Source of the DNA: Halichondria panicea
Lineage: Eukaryota; Porifera; Demospongiae; Suberitida; Halichondriidae
Direction of reading: 5' to 3'
Assembly (NCBI RefSeq): GCF_963675165.1
Contig: NC_087384.1
Coordinates: 6,497,182-6,561,181 of the forward strand
DNA: 64,000 nucleotides
This document shows, piece after piece, positions 46,501 through 57,606 of this stretch. The translations under genes and the position numbers were made by a program. The notes beneath the pieces were generated by a model that was given only the letters and a program-made list of their open reading frames with translations, was not told where the DNA came from and made no database searches. Position 1 is the stretch's first letter; every line of letters begins with the position of its first letter.

Positions 46501-48841
46501 ACAGGTCTGCCACTGAACTAGGCACTTCTGCTACTACTGGTAAAGCCGGGAAAACCGTGGTCGATAAAAAATCAGGCAAACCAGAGCCCTCATGGATGGC
46601 CGATCTCAAGAAGAAACGGGAGAGTGGGGAGAAATCTACTTCTACAACAGTCAAAAAGACTACCAGCACTAAGCTAGCTTCTTCCGCAGCTGCTAAGGAT
46701 GATGAGGAAGTACCTGAGTGGCAGAAACGTGTATTTGAGAGGAGAAAGAACAGAGCGGCCGCCGCTTCCTCGCCTAAAACTACCGGGAGGCTATCGGCTA
46801 AAACTGAAACAACCACTTCGACACGATCTGCTACGAAATCACCCACTGCTGGTCGCAAGTCTCCCAACACCAGCCGAAAATCGCCCGTTCCTGGTAAAAA
46901 GAGTGAACAAAAATCGACGGCAGGAACAGAAAGAAAAAGTCGTTTCGATCGTGACAAAGATGATCGTGGCTTTAGCCAATCAGTGGATGTTACCAGCTCT
47001 CGTAAAACAACAACAAAAACTAGTGTTTCGTTGAAAACCTCAAGCACCAAAGAAGTTAAACCCACAGAGCCAAAAGAAGAAACTGATTCACCCAAACCTA
47101 AACTTTCCAAGAAGCCAAGCATTGAGGTAGTCTCAAAAATAATAAGAGTTTCCTCGTCGAAGTCCCCTCGTGGTTCAACAACCTCGCCTGAGCCAGCTAC
47201 TCGTAAGGAATCAAAATCGGCAGCAGAGGATGAAGATGAAGTGTTTGTTGAAGGTAAAGCTGCAGTTGAGAAGAAGTCACCTAAGAGGACCTCTTCGCCA
47301 AAATTGTCAGTGGATCGGGTATCGAGTGATTCTACCAGTGCAAAGGAGAGCTCAACCACAACTGAGTCTGCCGCTAAAGAGAGTGTTACCAGCGAGAAAG
47401 GTACTTGCACAATCATACATGTACATGTACATGTACATGCATGTACTTACAGTTAATTACATGTGTACGTACATGTACATGCACACTGTGTAACAGTATT
47501 TTTTGTGGCTGGTAAACGTCCTTTAAATTATAATCAGTAATTATTCTCTTTCTCTCTAGCCTCTGTAGAAGAAAACTCCACAGAAGCTGACAAGAATCCC
47601 TCCAAATCCACATCCAGTACCTCCTCTGAGCGAGAGAGAGCCCAATCCCCTCCCTTCCGATCACACAGCATATCCCGTTCGCCCACCCCCACCTCCCCCA
47701 CTGGACCACTCAAACTTAAAACCGACTCGGACATCCCTGAGTGGAAGAAGAAGCTTCTGGAGAAGAAGACAGGTACTACCCCTGTGACCAAGAAGAAAGT
47801 CACTACCAGTGTTGCAGCCAAGAAGGAACCAGAGTTGCCAGCCTGGAAGAAGGAGTTACTGGCACGGAAGCAAGCAACATCAACAGAGAGAAAGGTACAC
47901 ACACACACACACCCACACACACACACGCACGCACACACACCCACACACACACACACATACACACACACACATACACGACTGTTAGCCTTTGGCTACCAAA
48001 GTTTGGCTCTACTTTGAGTAAAAGCATTACTGTAGTTTGCAGAATCTTTGCAACACATGAATAGTGAGCACTGTGCGTTCCTTATAATTTATGGGAAATG
48101 CTCGTATACTTAAGTAGTAAAACAGACCACAGTGACTACACATAATTATTCCATATTCCGTTCTGCAAACACCGAACTACATTGTATAATAATTATATAC
48201 CACAGGCTGTGTTTACATATGTATCTCTTGATTTAGGAAAAAGTTCTTTTTAAAAATTTTTTTAAAATGCATAATATAAATGTTTGTGTCTTTATCCAGC
48301 CTCGGAGTGCCACTGTGGCTGTGAGCAAGCCGTCCTCGTCCTCAACAACCAGGGCCGGCCGCAGGGACAAAGACAAGGCGAAGGAAACACCAGCCTTCAT
48401 GAAGGAATTTCAAAAAAAGAAAGAAAAGGTGATAAATGTAACGTATTATTAGGGGGGAATACACGTGCGTACATGTAGCATGTAATGTACCAGGGGGTCC
48501 ATGGGAGGGGAATTCCCTTCCTCTCCCTTGCTAACACTAGAGCACATGCCAAATTGATATACTTGGACTGAAATATGAGTTGGAGGAGATTGACCGAAAT
48601 CGAAAGGCTTTACTATTATACTTGTATGAATTGTGCAAAAATTTGTGTGTGTGTGTGCCCATTATTATACAAAGAGTGAAGAAATTCCTAGGGACGATAC
48701 AAAGCACAAACACACATTTTAATATACATATATATATCACTCTCAATGGCAATTTATGTGTACAATTGTCACCTGTGACTATTATTCTGATAATTTTGAT
48801 TCAACCTGTCATGTTTTCTCCCCTTGCAGAGTAAATCTTAG
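37891..48841 (+). CDS. Large disordered protein with taperin/phostensin-like Pro-x-Trp motifs
   Basis: Nine exons: 37891-37899, 38263-38328, 40562-40738, 41993-42070, 43540-43773, 44427-47400, 47560-47894, 48301-48429, 48830-48841; 1,337 residues. Exon 6 alone is 2,974 bases. Composition is Lys/Glu/Ser/Pro-rich throughout. Five short motifs of the form P-x-[WF]-x-x-x-[LFV]-x-x-[KR]-[KR] lie near residues 907, 949, 1237, 1271 and 1321 (for example IPEWKKKLLEKK, LPAWKKELLARK). This resembles the actin-associated taperin/phostensin motif. Three repeats of the type DDDS-LP-x-x-GLRRK and several LFDD/LFEDE acidic clusters lie in the first half of exon 6. Role in actin or cytoskeletal regulation is an inference. 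The first (3-codon) and last (3-codon) exons and the GTTCGT donor after exon 2 are the weakest parts. AATAAA at 49056. Confidence 0.75.
39377..39968. mobile_element. Terminal-inverted-repeat element, family D (592 bp)
   Basis: Flanked by a perfect 7-bp duplication GTAAAAC at 39370-39376 and 39969-39975. Ends read TATAGCCTC and GAGGCTA. Subterminal arms share TATCGACTGCTTGCGCATGC in inverted orientation. No transposase frame. Same family as 56514-57606. Confidence 0.88.
40424..40561. repeat. (CA)n-rich tract before exon 3 of the taperin-like gene
   Basis: Interrupted CA repeat ending in the acceptor at 40560-40561. Confidence 0.95.
40880..41035. repeat. Foldback repeat family C, copy 2
   Basis: Left arm GTGTATATTTCGAGGGTATA and right arm TACCCTCGAAACATACCCGC are inverted, with a second inverted pair around 40940-40980. 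Confidence 0.75.
41239..41443. repeat. Repeat family B, copy 3
   Basis: Carries GAAAAACCTTTGCGAATGAG and, at the right end, GCTCGCAAAACATTCTAGTA. These outer ends are partly inverted to one another. Confidence 0.75.
41939..41992. repeat. (CA)n tract before exon 4 of the taperin-like gene
   Basis: CA repeat ending directly in the acceptor at 41991-41992. Confidence 0.95.
42288..42363. repeat. Short perfect-looking hairpin
   Basis: CCCATGGCTAATACCTCCTT and its inverted copy ending GTATTAGCCATGGG enclose about 20 bases, giving stems of about 28 bases in intron 4 of the taperin-like gene. Confidence 0.85.
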
Positions 48842-49198
48842 CGGTCTACTACTATAGAGGGTTCAGTAAACACATTCTATTTCACGTTACAGTACATTTA
48901 GTTTAGCTTCTGTGTTCTCTCTGTCTGTATAGAATCAGTAATATTATATCGATTTTCGTTGTGCAAAAAGCGAATATAAATGTCAGCTGCTGTAATTATG
49001 TGCGTGTGGTATCCTGTGTATTTTTTGTATCCTAAAAAAATCATATTCTGACTGTAATAAATTTTGATTAACATTGCTTGAGAATGTAGCCTCGATTACT
49101 TCCTTGCGGCCTGGAATCGAGGCTCAAAAGAGGGGCGGGGCTGCAATTATTATTAATGGGCGTTCCCATTAATTTTTATACACACCTATCACTTGAAG
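48842..49198. other. Spacer between taperin-like gene and UPB1
   Basis: Holds the AATAAA at 49056. At about 49087-49124 lies a short palindromic relic of family D, AGCCTCGATTACTTCC ... GGAATCGAGGCT. No gene seen. Confidence 0.6.
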
Positions 49199-52100
49199 AT
49201 GGCTGAAGTTAACAGCTTAGAGTTCTTGCTGACTGCAGCCGGTGAGCGTGCATTGAGTGAACATGAGCTCTCAGAGGTCAAGAGGATACTCTATGGTAAC
49301 CCTGCCAAGTGAGTATGTGCCTGTGGACAATCATCTGGCCGGAGCATAAACCTCACGCTTGCTTTTATAATTTTACTCAGCAAAAGTTTAACTGCCTGCT
49401 CCAAGCTAGACGTAAAACTTACATAGTAGATATAACTCAGTAATAACGCTAGGATACTGTGCATTGAAATACTGGTATAAAACCAAAATTCATTTTCGGC
49501 TGAGAATTATTGAATTATTCGCCCACTACAGGGAACTAGAGATTCCAGCGGAGGCGTCAGCTGTGGCTGATGGGAAGGATTTTGAGGTGAAAGTGTTTGG
49601 CATTGGAGCATCACCTGAGCAGACCAGACCACCACGCAGGGTCAAGGTTGCCGTGGTGCAGAATGCAATCGTTCTACCAACCACCGACCCTATCAAGGAT
49701 CAGGTGAGAGTCAGTTGAGGAAGAACCTTCGTATGTGCTTATGGTGATTATGTAATGGTGAAAAGTTATTGTGTTCGAAGCTGTGGCATAATCGTTGATG
49801 GCTAACTTTGAGTGCTCATAAACTTTCACAGCATTTTGTAGTACTTTAAAAGGCCTAGCTATCTAAACAGCTTGCCACGAAAACACTTTAATGGCATCCA
49901 TATACAGTGCCAGTACACTCCACCCCTCACACACACCCCTCCAGATTGCCGCCCTCCACCAGCGAATGCAGGACATCACTCATGCAGCCTACCTGTGTGG
50001 CACCAACGTTATCTGTTACCAGGAGGCCTGGAGTAAGTTAGCGTCTTTCAGCAGCCATAACTTCAGTATTACTGATCCAATTTCAACAATTTTATGTTTT
50101 CTGAAAGCTTAGAAAGATACCTTTCAAATGATGTGTTTAAACCAAAAATTTGGTTGGGGCCATAATTTGTCAATTTTCGGCCTTGGACCATGGGCTATAA
50201 TCCATGGTATTTGGCTGAAATTGGTAAATTCTAAATATGAACATTGGTGGTACCATTTGAAAGGTCTCTTTCTAAGCTTTCAGAAAATCAAAAAAATCGT
50301 TGAAATTGGATCCACAGAATTCAAGTTACTGTGCTTTTAATAATTATTGTATTAGTACGTAGCATTGTAAAAGTAGTTTCGACCTTTGCCCCCACCTGAC
50401 CCTTGACCCCACTTGGTTGTTTCGCTCACCTACAGCTATGCCTTTCTTTATGTGTACTCGTGAGAAGTTGCCGTGGGGAGAGTTTGCTGAGTCAGCTGAA
50501 AATGGACCTACCACTAAACTTGTTCAAGAGGTGTGGTTGTATTCCTATTTATGTAGAGAGTTTGGAAGGTCCATTTCACGGGGTGTAAATTTAATTGATT
50601 AAATAGCCTGCTTAGAAATTCTTTGAATCAGTGGTATATAGCTTGAGTAGTTTGGATGGAGCTAGGTCTATAACATGGCGTGTACAGCTGAGAAGATAGT
50701 TTGACGAAATAGCAAGTGCATAATTATTATATAGCATTTCTGTACACCACATGCAAGAAATTATTACTGTGTAGTACTGAAGTACTGTGTTGAAGATCTT
50801 TACCAGTTCCTCTCCATCTCCAATATTGCAGATGGCCAAGAAGTACAACATGGTGATTGTGTCCCCTATCCTAGAGAGGGACGAGACCCACGGAGGTACA
50901 GTATGGAACACAGCCGTGGTGGTGTCCAACTCGGGCAAGGTGATGGGCAAGACAAGGAAGAACCACATTCCTCGTGTCGGAGATTTCAATGAGGTGATAA
51001 CGAGACTGAGGGCGGCTAACGTATTTATATTATTATTTGTCTGTCCACTCTACAGTCTACCTACTACTTGGAAGGTAACACAGGACACAAGGTCTTTCAC
51101 ACACAGTTTGGTGAGTGTTACTGTTCCCAGTGAGTGTCCTGTTTTCTCACTGCATACATCATGGTAATATAATTACAGTATTTCTTTTCTTTAATTTACA
51201 CCATGTATTATGCACATGGCTACAATATCTTGCCTATTCTGCTTGTAGAAGTTTATGTTATAGCTAATAATAAATTATGGAATCTTTTCTTTTTACCCTC
51301 AGGGCGCATTGCAATCAATATCTGCTATGGTCGTCATCATCCCCTCAACTGGTGTGCCTATGGACTCAACGGAGCGGAAATAGTGTTTAACCCCTCTGCC
51401 ACTGTTGGAGCACTCAGGTAACAACGAGCCTTGTGCCCACAATTAATTTTAATCCCTTAAATGTATCCGCTTTAACCCTTAGTGAGCCCATGTGGCCGAT
51501 TGAGGCTCGCAACGCTGCCATTGCCAATACTTACTTTGTGGGAGCCAATAACCGAGTGGGGACGGTGAGTGACAGCTGGTAATTAGAGCACAAGAAAGTA
51601 ATATTTATAAAAGTCAAGTGATTTGCTTTAGAGCCTCAGATAGCATTGAGTACAGTTCCAGCATCATAATTATGTGTACTTAACATGGAATGCATTGTGA
51701 ATGTTTTAATTAGAGTCCATTTTTGTAGAGCTGTACGTATTACCAATCATGTGTTTACAATGTGTTAACTGTTCTTTTAGGAAGTGTTTCCCAACGAGTT
51801 CACCTCTGGTGATGGCAAGCCAGCTCACAAGGACTTTGGCCATTTCTATGGCTCCAGCTATGTGGCTGCCCCTGACGGCAGTAGGACTCCAGTAAGCACT
51901 TCACACACACACACACACTGCACTGCTGCACAATGTGTTGTTTGGTGGTTGTTGTTTTTTGTTTTGTTACAAGTGCAGTTCAATATATACATGTGCCAAA
52001 AAACAAACTAAATAAATGATGTGTTATTTGGTAGATGCATGGTGTACTTTATTGTCTTCCTATATAGGCTTGTATGCATACTGAATGCAACTAAATCAAC

Positions 52101-52725
52101 TGCTATTCCTGAGTATATACAGTGATTTGCCCAAAGTAGGGTTATTTTCAATCCTGGATCTCGTTTAGGCCTAAAAGATTGCATATTTGTCTAGAGGTGG
52201 TTTACCAACCACCACTGACCAGTGTGGGCACATCCTTGTACTTGTAGGACATCTGTTGACGTAACATCACATCTTATCATTCTCTCTTCTGATAATACAT
52301 TATACACCACTCTTAGTCTCGTAAACACTGCAAACACATGTACATGTACACACTGTTCAGTGTCACATGTACTAGACAACCAACCATACAGCCTTCTCTC
52401 AGATAAAATAATATGATTATTGCCCCCCCTCCCCCCTCCCCCCCCCCATACGCAGGGTCTGTCTAGAGTGAGAGACGGTGTGCTTATCTGTGAAGTGGAT
52501 CTCAACCTCATTCAGCAAATTAAAGACAAGTGGTGTCTACAGGTAGTACAAGCTAATAACTAGTCAGCTGGATAACTATAAATGGCTTTAGTATTATTTT
52601 TATAATTATAATTATTTGTTCTTGTTGTGCAGATGACCATGAGGCCTGAGTTGTATGCCCAAGCACTTGCTGACTACACCAAGCCAGACTTCAAGCCTCA
52701 GGCCGTGTACGAACCAACAGACTGA
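49199..52725 (+). CDS. UPB1: Beta-ureidopropionase
   Basis: Eleven exons: 49199-49308, 49532-49703, 49945-50032, 50436-50530, 50832-50993, 51056-51110, 51303-51417, 51483-51564, 51781-51891, 52456-52542, 52633-52725; 389 residues (human 384). This nitrilase-superfamily enzyme performs the last step of pyrimidine breakdown, hydrolysing N-carbamoyl-beta-alanine to beta-alanine, CO2 and ammonia. The catalytic triad is visible: Glu121 in CYQEAW, Lys198 in [10 protein letters not shown] and Cys235 in [10 protein letters not shown]. Conservation with animal UPB1 continues to the last exon. Intron 3 carries a family A foldback. Very secure; the last intron-10 acceptor follows a C-rich tract. Confidence 0.97.
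50047..50337. repeat. Foldback repeat family A, copy 2 (UPB1 intron 3)
   Basis: Same order as copy 1: GAAAGCTTAGAAAGA, central CCATGGGCTATAATCCATGG, then CTAAGCTTTCAGAAAATC. Confidence 0.9.
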
Positions 52726-52952
52726 GATAATTATTGACTTTGTGATACTTAAACAATTAGATGCTTTGTGCAGTTTGTTTGTTGTGTGGGTGTCTCAAAT
52801 AGTTTGAGTGTTCCACAAAGACTGTTTGTTACTGCATGCATGTATATTAATGTCCTTCACATGTTTCATTGTGTAAACTTGTGTCCACATGTTCAACAGA
52901 TAATTATGATTGATGCCAAATACGAAATACGATATAGTAGTACAAGAATGTA

Positions 52953-54491
52953 TCACATGACAATGGGTTCTTCCTCTGTGCTACTTGTAGGGCTACTGTC
53001 CATACTAGAGTTCTCTAAGTATACATTGTATCCTGCATCAAAGTTATCACTTTTAGCACTGGGATGAGTAGCCAAGGCAGTCTTGAGTTTATACGTACGC
53101 CACACCTGTTTAATATTTCTCTCTCTGACTCCGCATAGCCTGTCCTTGATTTCGTCTATTATGAGGACAAGAAATTCAGTCAAAGAGATGATACTAGCAC
53201 CAAGAAATATTCCCATACTTCCCCCTATATTAGAAATAAGTTCAGTTAGAGTATAAGATCTCTCGGTAGTCTCTCGGTGAATTGAAAGCCCTCCAAAAAA
53301 TACTCGAATTTGGAGCAAATTGTTCATCACATTCTCCACAGAAGAGAAATTGTATTCGTTCATAGCTTTGTCCACTGCTGGAAAAGATGAATAGCTTGGA
53401 GTCACATCAAATGATGCGTGACTACATAGTACATTACAGGAACAGTTTGAATAGAATTTGACGACGCTGAATATGCAGCATAAATCAGACAGAGTACAGT
53501 CAGTATAGTTGATGTGCTCCTGACCAGATACCAATGACAAAGAGCAGTTACATTTGCCTGCAATTTGCATTAATATACAATCAGCACGACAGGCTCTATA
53601 GGAATACTTGTATGTCTTCAGAAACTCAAGAGAAGGAGGGTCATTTAAACAGTCACCATTATCAAACGTATTTCGATTCGTTTTGTCTTCAATCTGATTT
53701 TGAGTAACACTTAAGTAGGCACTGTGGCCGACCGGTACAGCAACTCCGCTCTCCCATACAAGTGGAGATGTTCCTTGCTCATGGACGCTGACCAAGGCTC
53801 CGGCTTCATGGTAAGCTGAGCCAGAATAATCTTCTTGTTGTATGTTTAAAACTAGTTGCAAAGAATGTCGAAACCCACTCCCAGTTACGCTCAAGAGTTC
53901 ATTCGACAAATTTCTTTCATTGAAAATGTAACAAGTGCCAGTTGGAGTAGCATAGGGTGTGAACACAGAGTCTAAATCACACGGTTCACCCATAAAGGAA
54001 CACTTAACAATCAAATCCTTCAAAGGTTGGCTAACTTGATGGATAACAGTTGACAAACTCTCTCCAGTGGTGGTTACAGCATCAGCGGTTATGTTACATC
54101 CCTCTCTGCTTTGAAAAATGGAAGCAGTAACATACTCAGTCCAGTTCTTGTCATTGAGGACGGATAATCGATAGCCATTCAAGTTGCAAATAGTTACTGC
54201 TGGGAATGTTAAACTTTCCACATGATCTGTGTATACAGTTGTGGCAGTTGGTATTTTACTGAAAAATACAATTGAGTTGATGATACCATAGAGACAACCA
54301 GCTATAGAGGCTAAAAACAGAATGCCCCAAAATGTTCTTCTGATCTTTGATTTTCCAGAGAATACTTGTTTGACTCCATGGGTGCTGGTTAATTTGACAT
54401 ATTTATCAAACTTTTTCACATCTCCATGAAGAAGTCTTCTTTTTAGGCTGCCTATTTCTACAGAAGAATCCATTACAACTGTTTCTTCCAT
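52953..54491 (-). CDS. DEG/ENaC-family sodium channel subunit, copy 1
   Basis: Intronless frame of 512 residues. N-terminal HG gating motif in STHGVKQVF, first membrane helix at about residues 53-77, then the family signature FPAVTICNLNGY (about 96-107). A Cys-rich extracellular domain follows, with CKCNCSL-like and NCSCNVLC segments. The second helix at about 420-445 contains the selectivity-filter GAS triplet in GIFLGASIISLTEF. ATG at 54491 is preferred over the one at 54551 because it aligns with the start of the neighbour copy; the extra 20 residues run into a repeat relic. These channels are trimeric and cation-selective, gated by peptides, protons or mechanical force. Gating stimulus cannot be told. 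Confidence 0.92.
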   Translation of the reverse strand: MEETVVMDSSVEIGSLKRRLLHGDVKKFDKYVKLTSTHGVKQVFSGKSKIRRTFWGILFLASIAGCLYGIINSIVFFSKIPTATTVYTDHVESLTFPAVTICNLNGYRLSVLNDKNWTEYVTASIFQSREGCNITADAVTTTGESLSTVIHQVSQPLKDLIVKCSFMGEPCDLDSVFTPYATPTGTCYIFNERNLSNELLSVTGSGFRHSLQLVLNIQQEDYSGSAYHEAGALVSVHEQGTSPLVWESGVAVPVGHSAYLSVTQNQIEDKTNRNTFDNGDCLNDPPSLEFLKTYKYSYRACRADCILMQIAGKCNCSLSLVSGQEHINYTDCTLSDLCCIFSVVKFYSNCSCNVLCSHASFDVTPSYSSFPAVDKAMNEYNFSSVENVMNNLLQIRVFFGGLSIHRETTERSYTLTELISNIGGSMGIFLGASIISLTEFLVLIIDEIKDRLCGVRERNIKQVWRTYKLKTALATHPSAKSDNFDAGYNVYLENSSMDSSPTSSTEEEPIVM

Positions 54492-54888
54492 AACTGAACT
54501 AGTATGGCCTCTGTTACTCCCCTCTGCTTCTACACATGCGCAGTGAGACATACTAGACAGCCTCGATACTAGGCCGCAACAACGCGCATGTGCAAGGTCT
54601 GTAATCGAGGTTACTCATGCACACAAGCATTCCTTCATGAAAAACTCAGTACAGCTGTGATGTGAGCATTCTATGAATGAACTCTATAGCAGCATGATCT
54701 AGACGAATGCACATTAACTCTTTTGTAGGCGTAAAATTTATCTCCCTATGAATAAAACTGATAACCTTATTAGTGGCAATAAAATTGTATTCATCTATTG
54801 GAACAACTTCACATGACAACCAATAATGTGCCAATAATATTCATGTATATGCATGGAGAAACGAACAATAATAGACGCAGACAACACT
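54492..54888. other. Spacer between the two channel genes
   Basis: Contains a small family D relic at about 54555-54612 (CAGCCTCGATACTAGGCCG ... TAATCGAGGTTA). Should hold the promoter of copy 1. No gene. Confidence 0.55.
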
Positions 54889-56448
54889 TTATTGTTCAGC
54901 TTCTGTACTATAATAATCAGTGTCTCTGTTCTTGGTAGCAAAGTCCACATAAGAATTTACAAATTCATTCTCATTAACCTTTTCCAAAGCATCTATTTCT
55001 GGTTCATAAGACTGGTCAACTTTAAGTTTCTTGACCAACCATTTGTCTAATGAGCTCCTGAGCTTTCTTTCTCTGATTCCAAAAAGTCTGTCCTTGATTT
55101 GGTCTAGAATCATGGTTAGGAACTCAGTTAGAGAAATAATACTGGCACCAAGAAATAGACCCATATTGCCACCGATATTGGCTATCAGTTCTGTAAAAGT
55201 GTATGATATTTCCGTTATCTGTTTGTTAATTGACAGAGACTTGTAGAAGACATGCACTTTAAGATAGTTGTTTTGTATTGTCTCTCGGCTCACATTGAAG
55301 CTATCTGCTATTGCATTGACAGCTGTACTTGATGGAAAAGTAGAATAGCTTGGTACAACTTCGTATGAAGTATGGTTGCATAGCACTGAACACGGACATT
55401 CTGCACTTTTCTTGAGGACAGTGTAAATACAGCAAATGTCTGAGATATTGCAATTGCGGTACGGTGAATCTCTCGAATTTGTCCACAGACATTCACAGGT
55501 ATCAACCAATGATTGTGTAATGCATTCACCACGACAGGCACTGAAAGAATAGTTGTAGCTAGTGAAAAGCTCAAATTGTGGAGCATCCGCTGGTTGAACA
55601 CACTCCAATTCTTTTAAATTACCACGATTAGTTCTGTCTACGATTTGCTCACGTGTGACGGCCAAGTAAGCACTATGGCCAACAGGTACAGTGACTCCAG
55701 TTTCCCAAACACGTGCTGGAACATTCTGTTCGTGCACACTTATCAAAGCACCAACTTCACTATTTACAGAGCCACCAAATTCATCTTGCTGAATATTCAA
55801 CACCAGTTCGAGAGCGTGACGAAATCCGTCTCCAGTAACAGTCTTGTAGTTTCTCTCAGCGTTTCTACCGTTGAATGTAAAGCACTTGCCATTTGGTACA
55901 ACATATTGAATAAAATCAGAGCTCTTGCACTTTTTTCCCAGAAAGTGGCAACCTGCAATAAGGTTATCGATAGATTGACTTGTCTCAAGCACAGTATCGT
56001 AAAGAGTTCTGTTTTTGGGGAAGTTGTGTGGAACAAAAGAACCACATTGCTCAATATTATCTTCGTCATAAACAGCAGTTGTTATGATTCTGGTGAGGTT
56101 GTTCTCTTCGAGGTACGAGACATTGTAGCCATTCAAGTTGCAAATAGTGACTGCAGGAAAGGTCAGATGATCCACATGATCTGTGTACACAGTTGTTGAT
56201 GTAGGGATTTTAGAATAAGCGATGATAGAGCTTATGATACCATTCAGGCATCCAATGAGACACAGAATAAATAGAATAGCCCAGAAGCTTCTTCGTATAA
56301 AAGATTTTCCATTGAAGATGTGCTTGACTCCATGAGTTGTGGTGGAGTTGACATACTTCTGAAATTTCTTTTTATCGCCCTGAAGAATTCTTCTTTTCAG
56401 AGATCCCTTATTATTGAGAGCCTCTTCAACTGCAATTGAATCCTCCAT
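54889..56448 (-). CDS. DEG/ENaC-family sodium channel subunit, copy 2
   Basis: Intronless frame of 519 residues, a tandem paralogue of copy 1. The two share SLKRR, the HG motif (TTHGVKHIF), YTDHVDHLTFPAVTICNLNG, the Cys-rich domain and NIGGNMGLFLGASIISLTEF with the GAS filter. The start is the ATG at 56448; the open frame upstream has no ATG. C-termini differ almost completely, which suggests the copies have separate regulation. The family D transposon begins 65 bases upstream of the start codon, so the promoter lies inside or beyond the element. Both copies probably derive from a single intronless ancestor by local duplication. Confidence 0.93.
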   Translation of the reverse strand: MEDSIAVEEALNNKGSLKRRILQGDKKKFQKYVNSTTTHGVKHIFNGKSFIRRSFWAILFILCLIGCLNGIISSIIAYSKIPTSTTVYTDHVDHLTFPAVTICNLNGYNVSYLEENNLTRIITTAVYDEDNIEQCGSFVPHNFPKNRTLYDTVLETSQSIDNLIAGCHFLGKKCKSSDFIQYVVPNGKCFTFNGRNAERNYKTVTGDGFRHALELVLNIQQDEFGGSVNSEVGALISVHEQNVPARVWETGVTVPVGHSAYLAVTREQIVDRTNRGNLKELECVQPADAPQFELFTSYNYSFSACRGECITQSLVDTCECLWTNSRDSPYRNCNISDICCIYTVLKKSAECPCSVLCNHTSYEVVPSYSTFPSSTAVNAIADSFNVSRETIQNNYLKVHVFYKSLSINKQITEISYTFTELIANIGGNMGLFLGASIISLTEFLTMILDQIKDRLFGIRERKLRSSLDKWLVKKLKVDQSYEPEIDALEKVNENEFVNSYVDFATKNRDTDYYSTEAEQ

Positions 56449-56513
56449 TGCTATAATTATGTCCAAACTGGTGAGCTAGCTACAAAACTGCAGCGACTGT
56501 GCATAATTGCGCA

Positions 56514-57606
56514 TAGCCTCGATCCCAGGCCGAGTTTTCGCTTTTATAACGGTTAGGCGAACAACTGGGCCTGGTACTAGTTGTCTGCGCATGCGTCAAA
56601 TTTTCATTGTATATTTGTGGTTGGCAAAAATATTTAATAAATCAATAATAGAAATTTGTACACAGAAAATGCACAGAGTGAGTACACAAAAGATGCACAT
56701 AGGGAGCTGCTTCACAAAGGCCTGGGGAGTTGCCAGTTGTGCTGCAGCACAATTACAGTGACCCAGGGCAACTTCAGGATGATTGAATGCCTTCAAATTA
56801 CGTTTCAAAAAGATTTAGCAGGCTGCTGGACTTCTCTGATTCTAGGCCCCAACTCGTAACTCATTACTTGAGAAAACGTAGATTCTCTTGATGTCTCTGA
56901 GCTACCCAGCAACGCTCGAATGAGCAGGTCATACTCCAGTCCTGTGTCTGTGAGTATAGAACAATATTAAAAGAAACCAAAGACGGTTAAACCCTTACCT
57001 CAAACTGTCCAGTCTCGTCCGTTAGTATAGCCAAGAGGAGCACTGTTGGGATAGCTGGATATTAGCCATTGCTCCTGTACAGAGAAGTAGACATTTTAAA
57101 TACGTGTAGATCTATACATATTAAATTTCTCGGTTATAGTGTCATTGTCGACAAGCTGATGATGGCAGCACCAAGTTCTCTAGCTCACACTCTTCACTTG
57201 ATCCACCATATTAATGATGAAACTATAGTCTACCTACATTCTTGCCAAACATGAACAAGACTTGATAGCATAGCCTAGCCGGCCATAGGGCCCACACAAA
57301 AATATCTGACCTTAACAAGCTTGACAAAGCTTTATACCTCTTCCCTTGTTGTTCAGTCTTCAGAATAAGCTTCAGAGAAGAGAGAAGCTTCAGCTAAGAG
57401 CCATTCCAATCGATTCCAATAATGATAAAACGGGAACTGACTTCTAGTACACGATAGTACACGAATATAAATGTCACGAAAGTGAACGAGAATATCCATT
57501 CGTCAGAATCTGACCAACGACTGACGCATGCACAGACAACTAGTACCAGGCCCAGTTGTTCGCCTAACCGTTATAAAAGCGAAAACTCGGCCTGGGATCG
57601 AGGCTA
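56514..57606. mobile_element. Terminal-inverted-repeat element, family D (1,093 bp)
   Basis: Perfect 7-bp duplication TTGCGCA at 56507-56513 and 57607-57613. Terminal inverted repeats of about 85 bases differ at one position; they start TAGCCTCGATCCCAGGCC and include AACAACTGGGCCTGGTACTA. The interior has no transposase frame. It contains short exon-like fragments on the minus strand. The element occupies most of the space between DEG/ENaC copy 2 and SNRPD3. Confidence 0.95.

Noticed and set aside
44366-47416. Long antisense frames opposite the big exon of the taperin-like gene (for example 47416-46112)
   Set aside because: Shadow of a Lys/Glu/Ser-rich sense frame; the antisense gives Ser/Leu/Val-rich nonsense without splice support.
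54492-54551. Start of DEG/ENaC copy 1 at the ATG at 54551
   Set aside because: The additional 20 residues have no counterpart in copy 2 and are encoded beside a repeat relic; not excluded, but less likely.
56449-56466. Six extra N-terminal residues on DEG/ENaC copy 2
   Set aside because: The codon at 56466 is TTG; the ATG at 56448 aligns with the copy 1 start.
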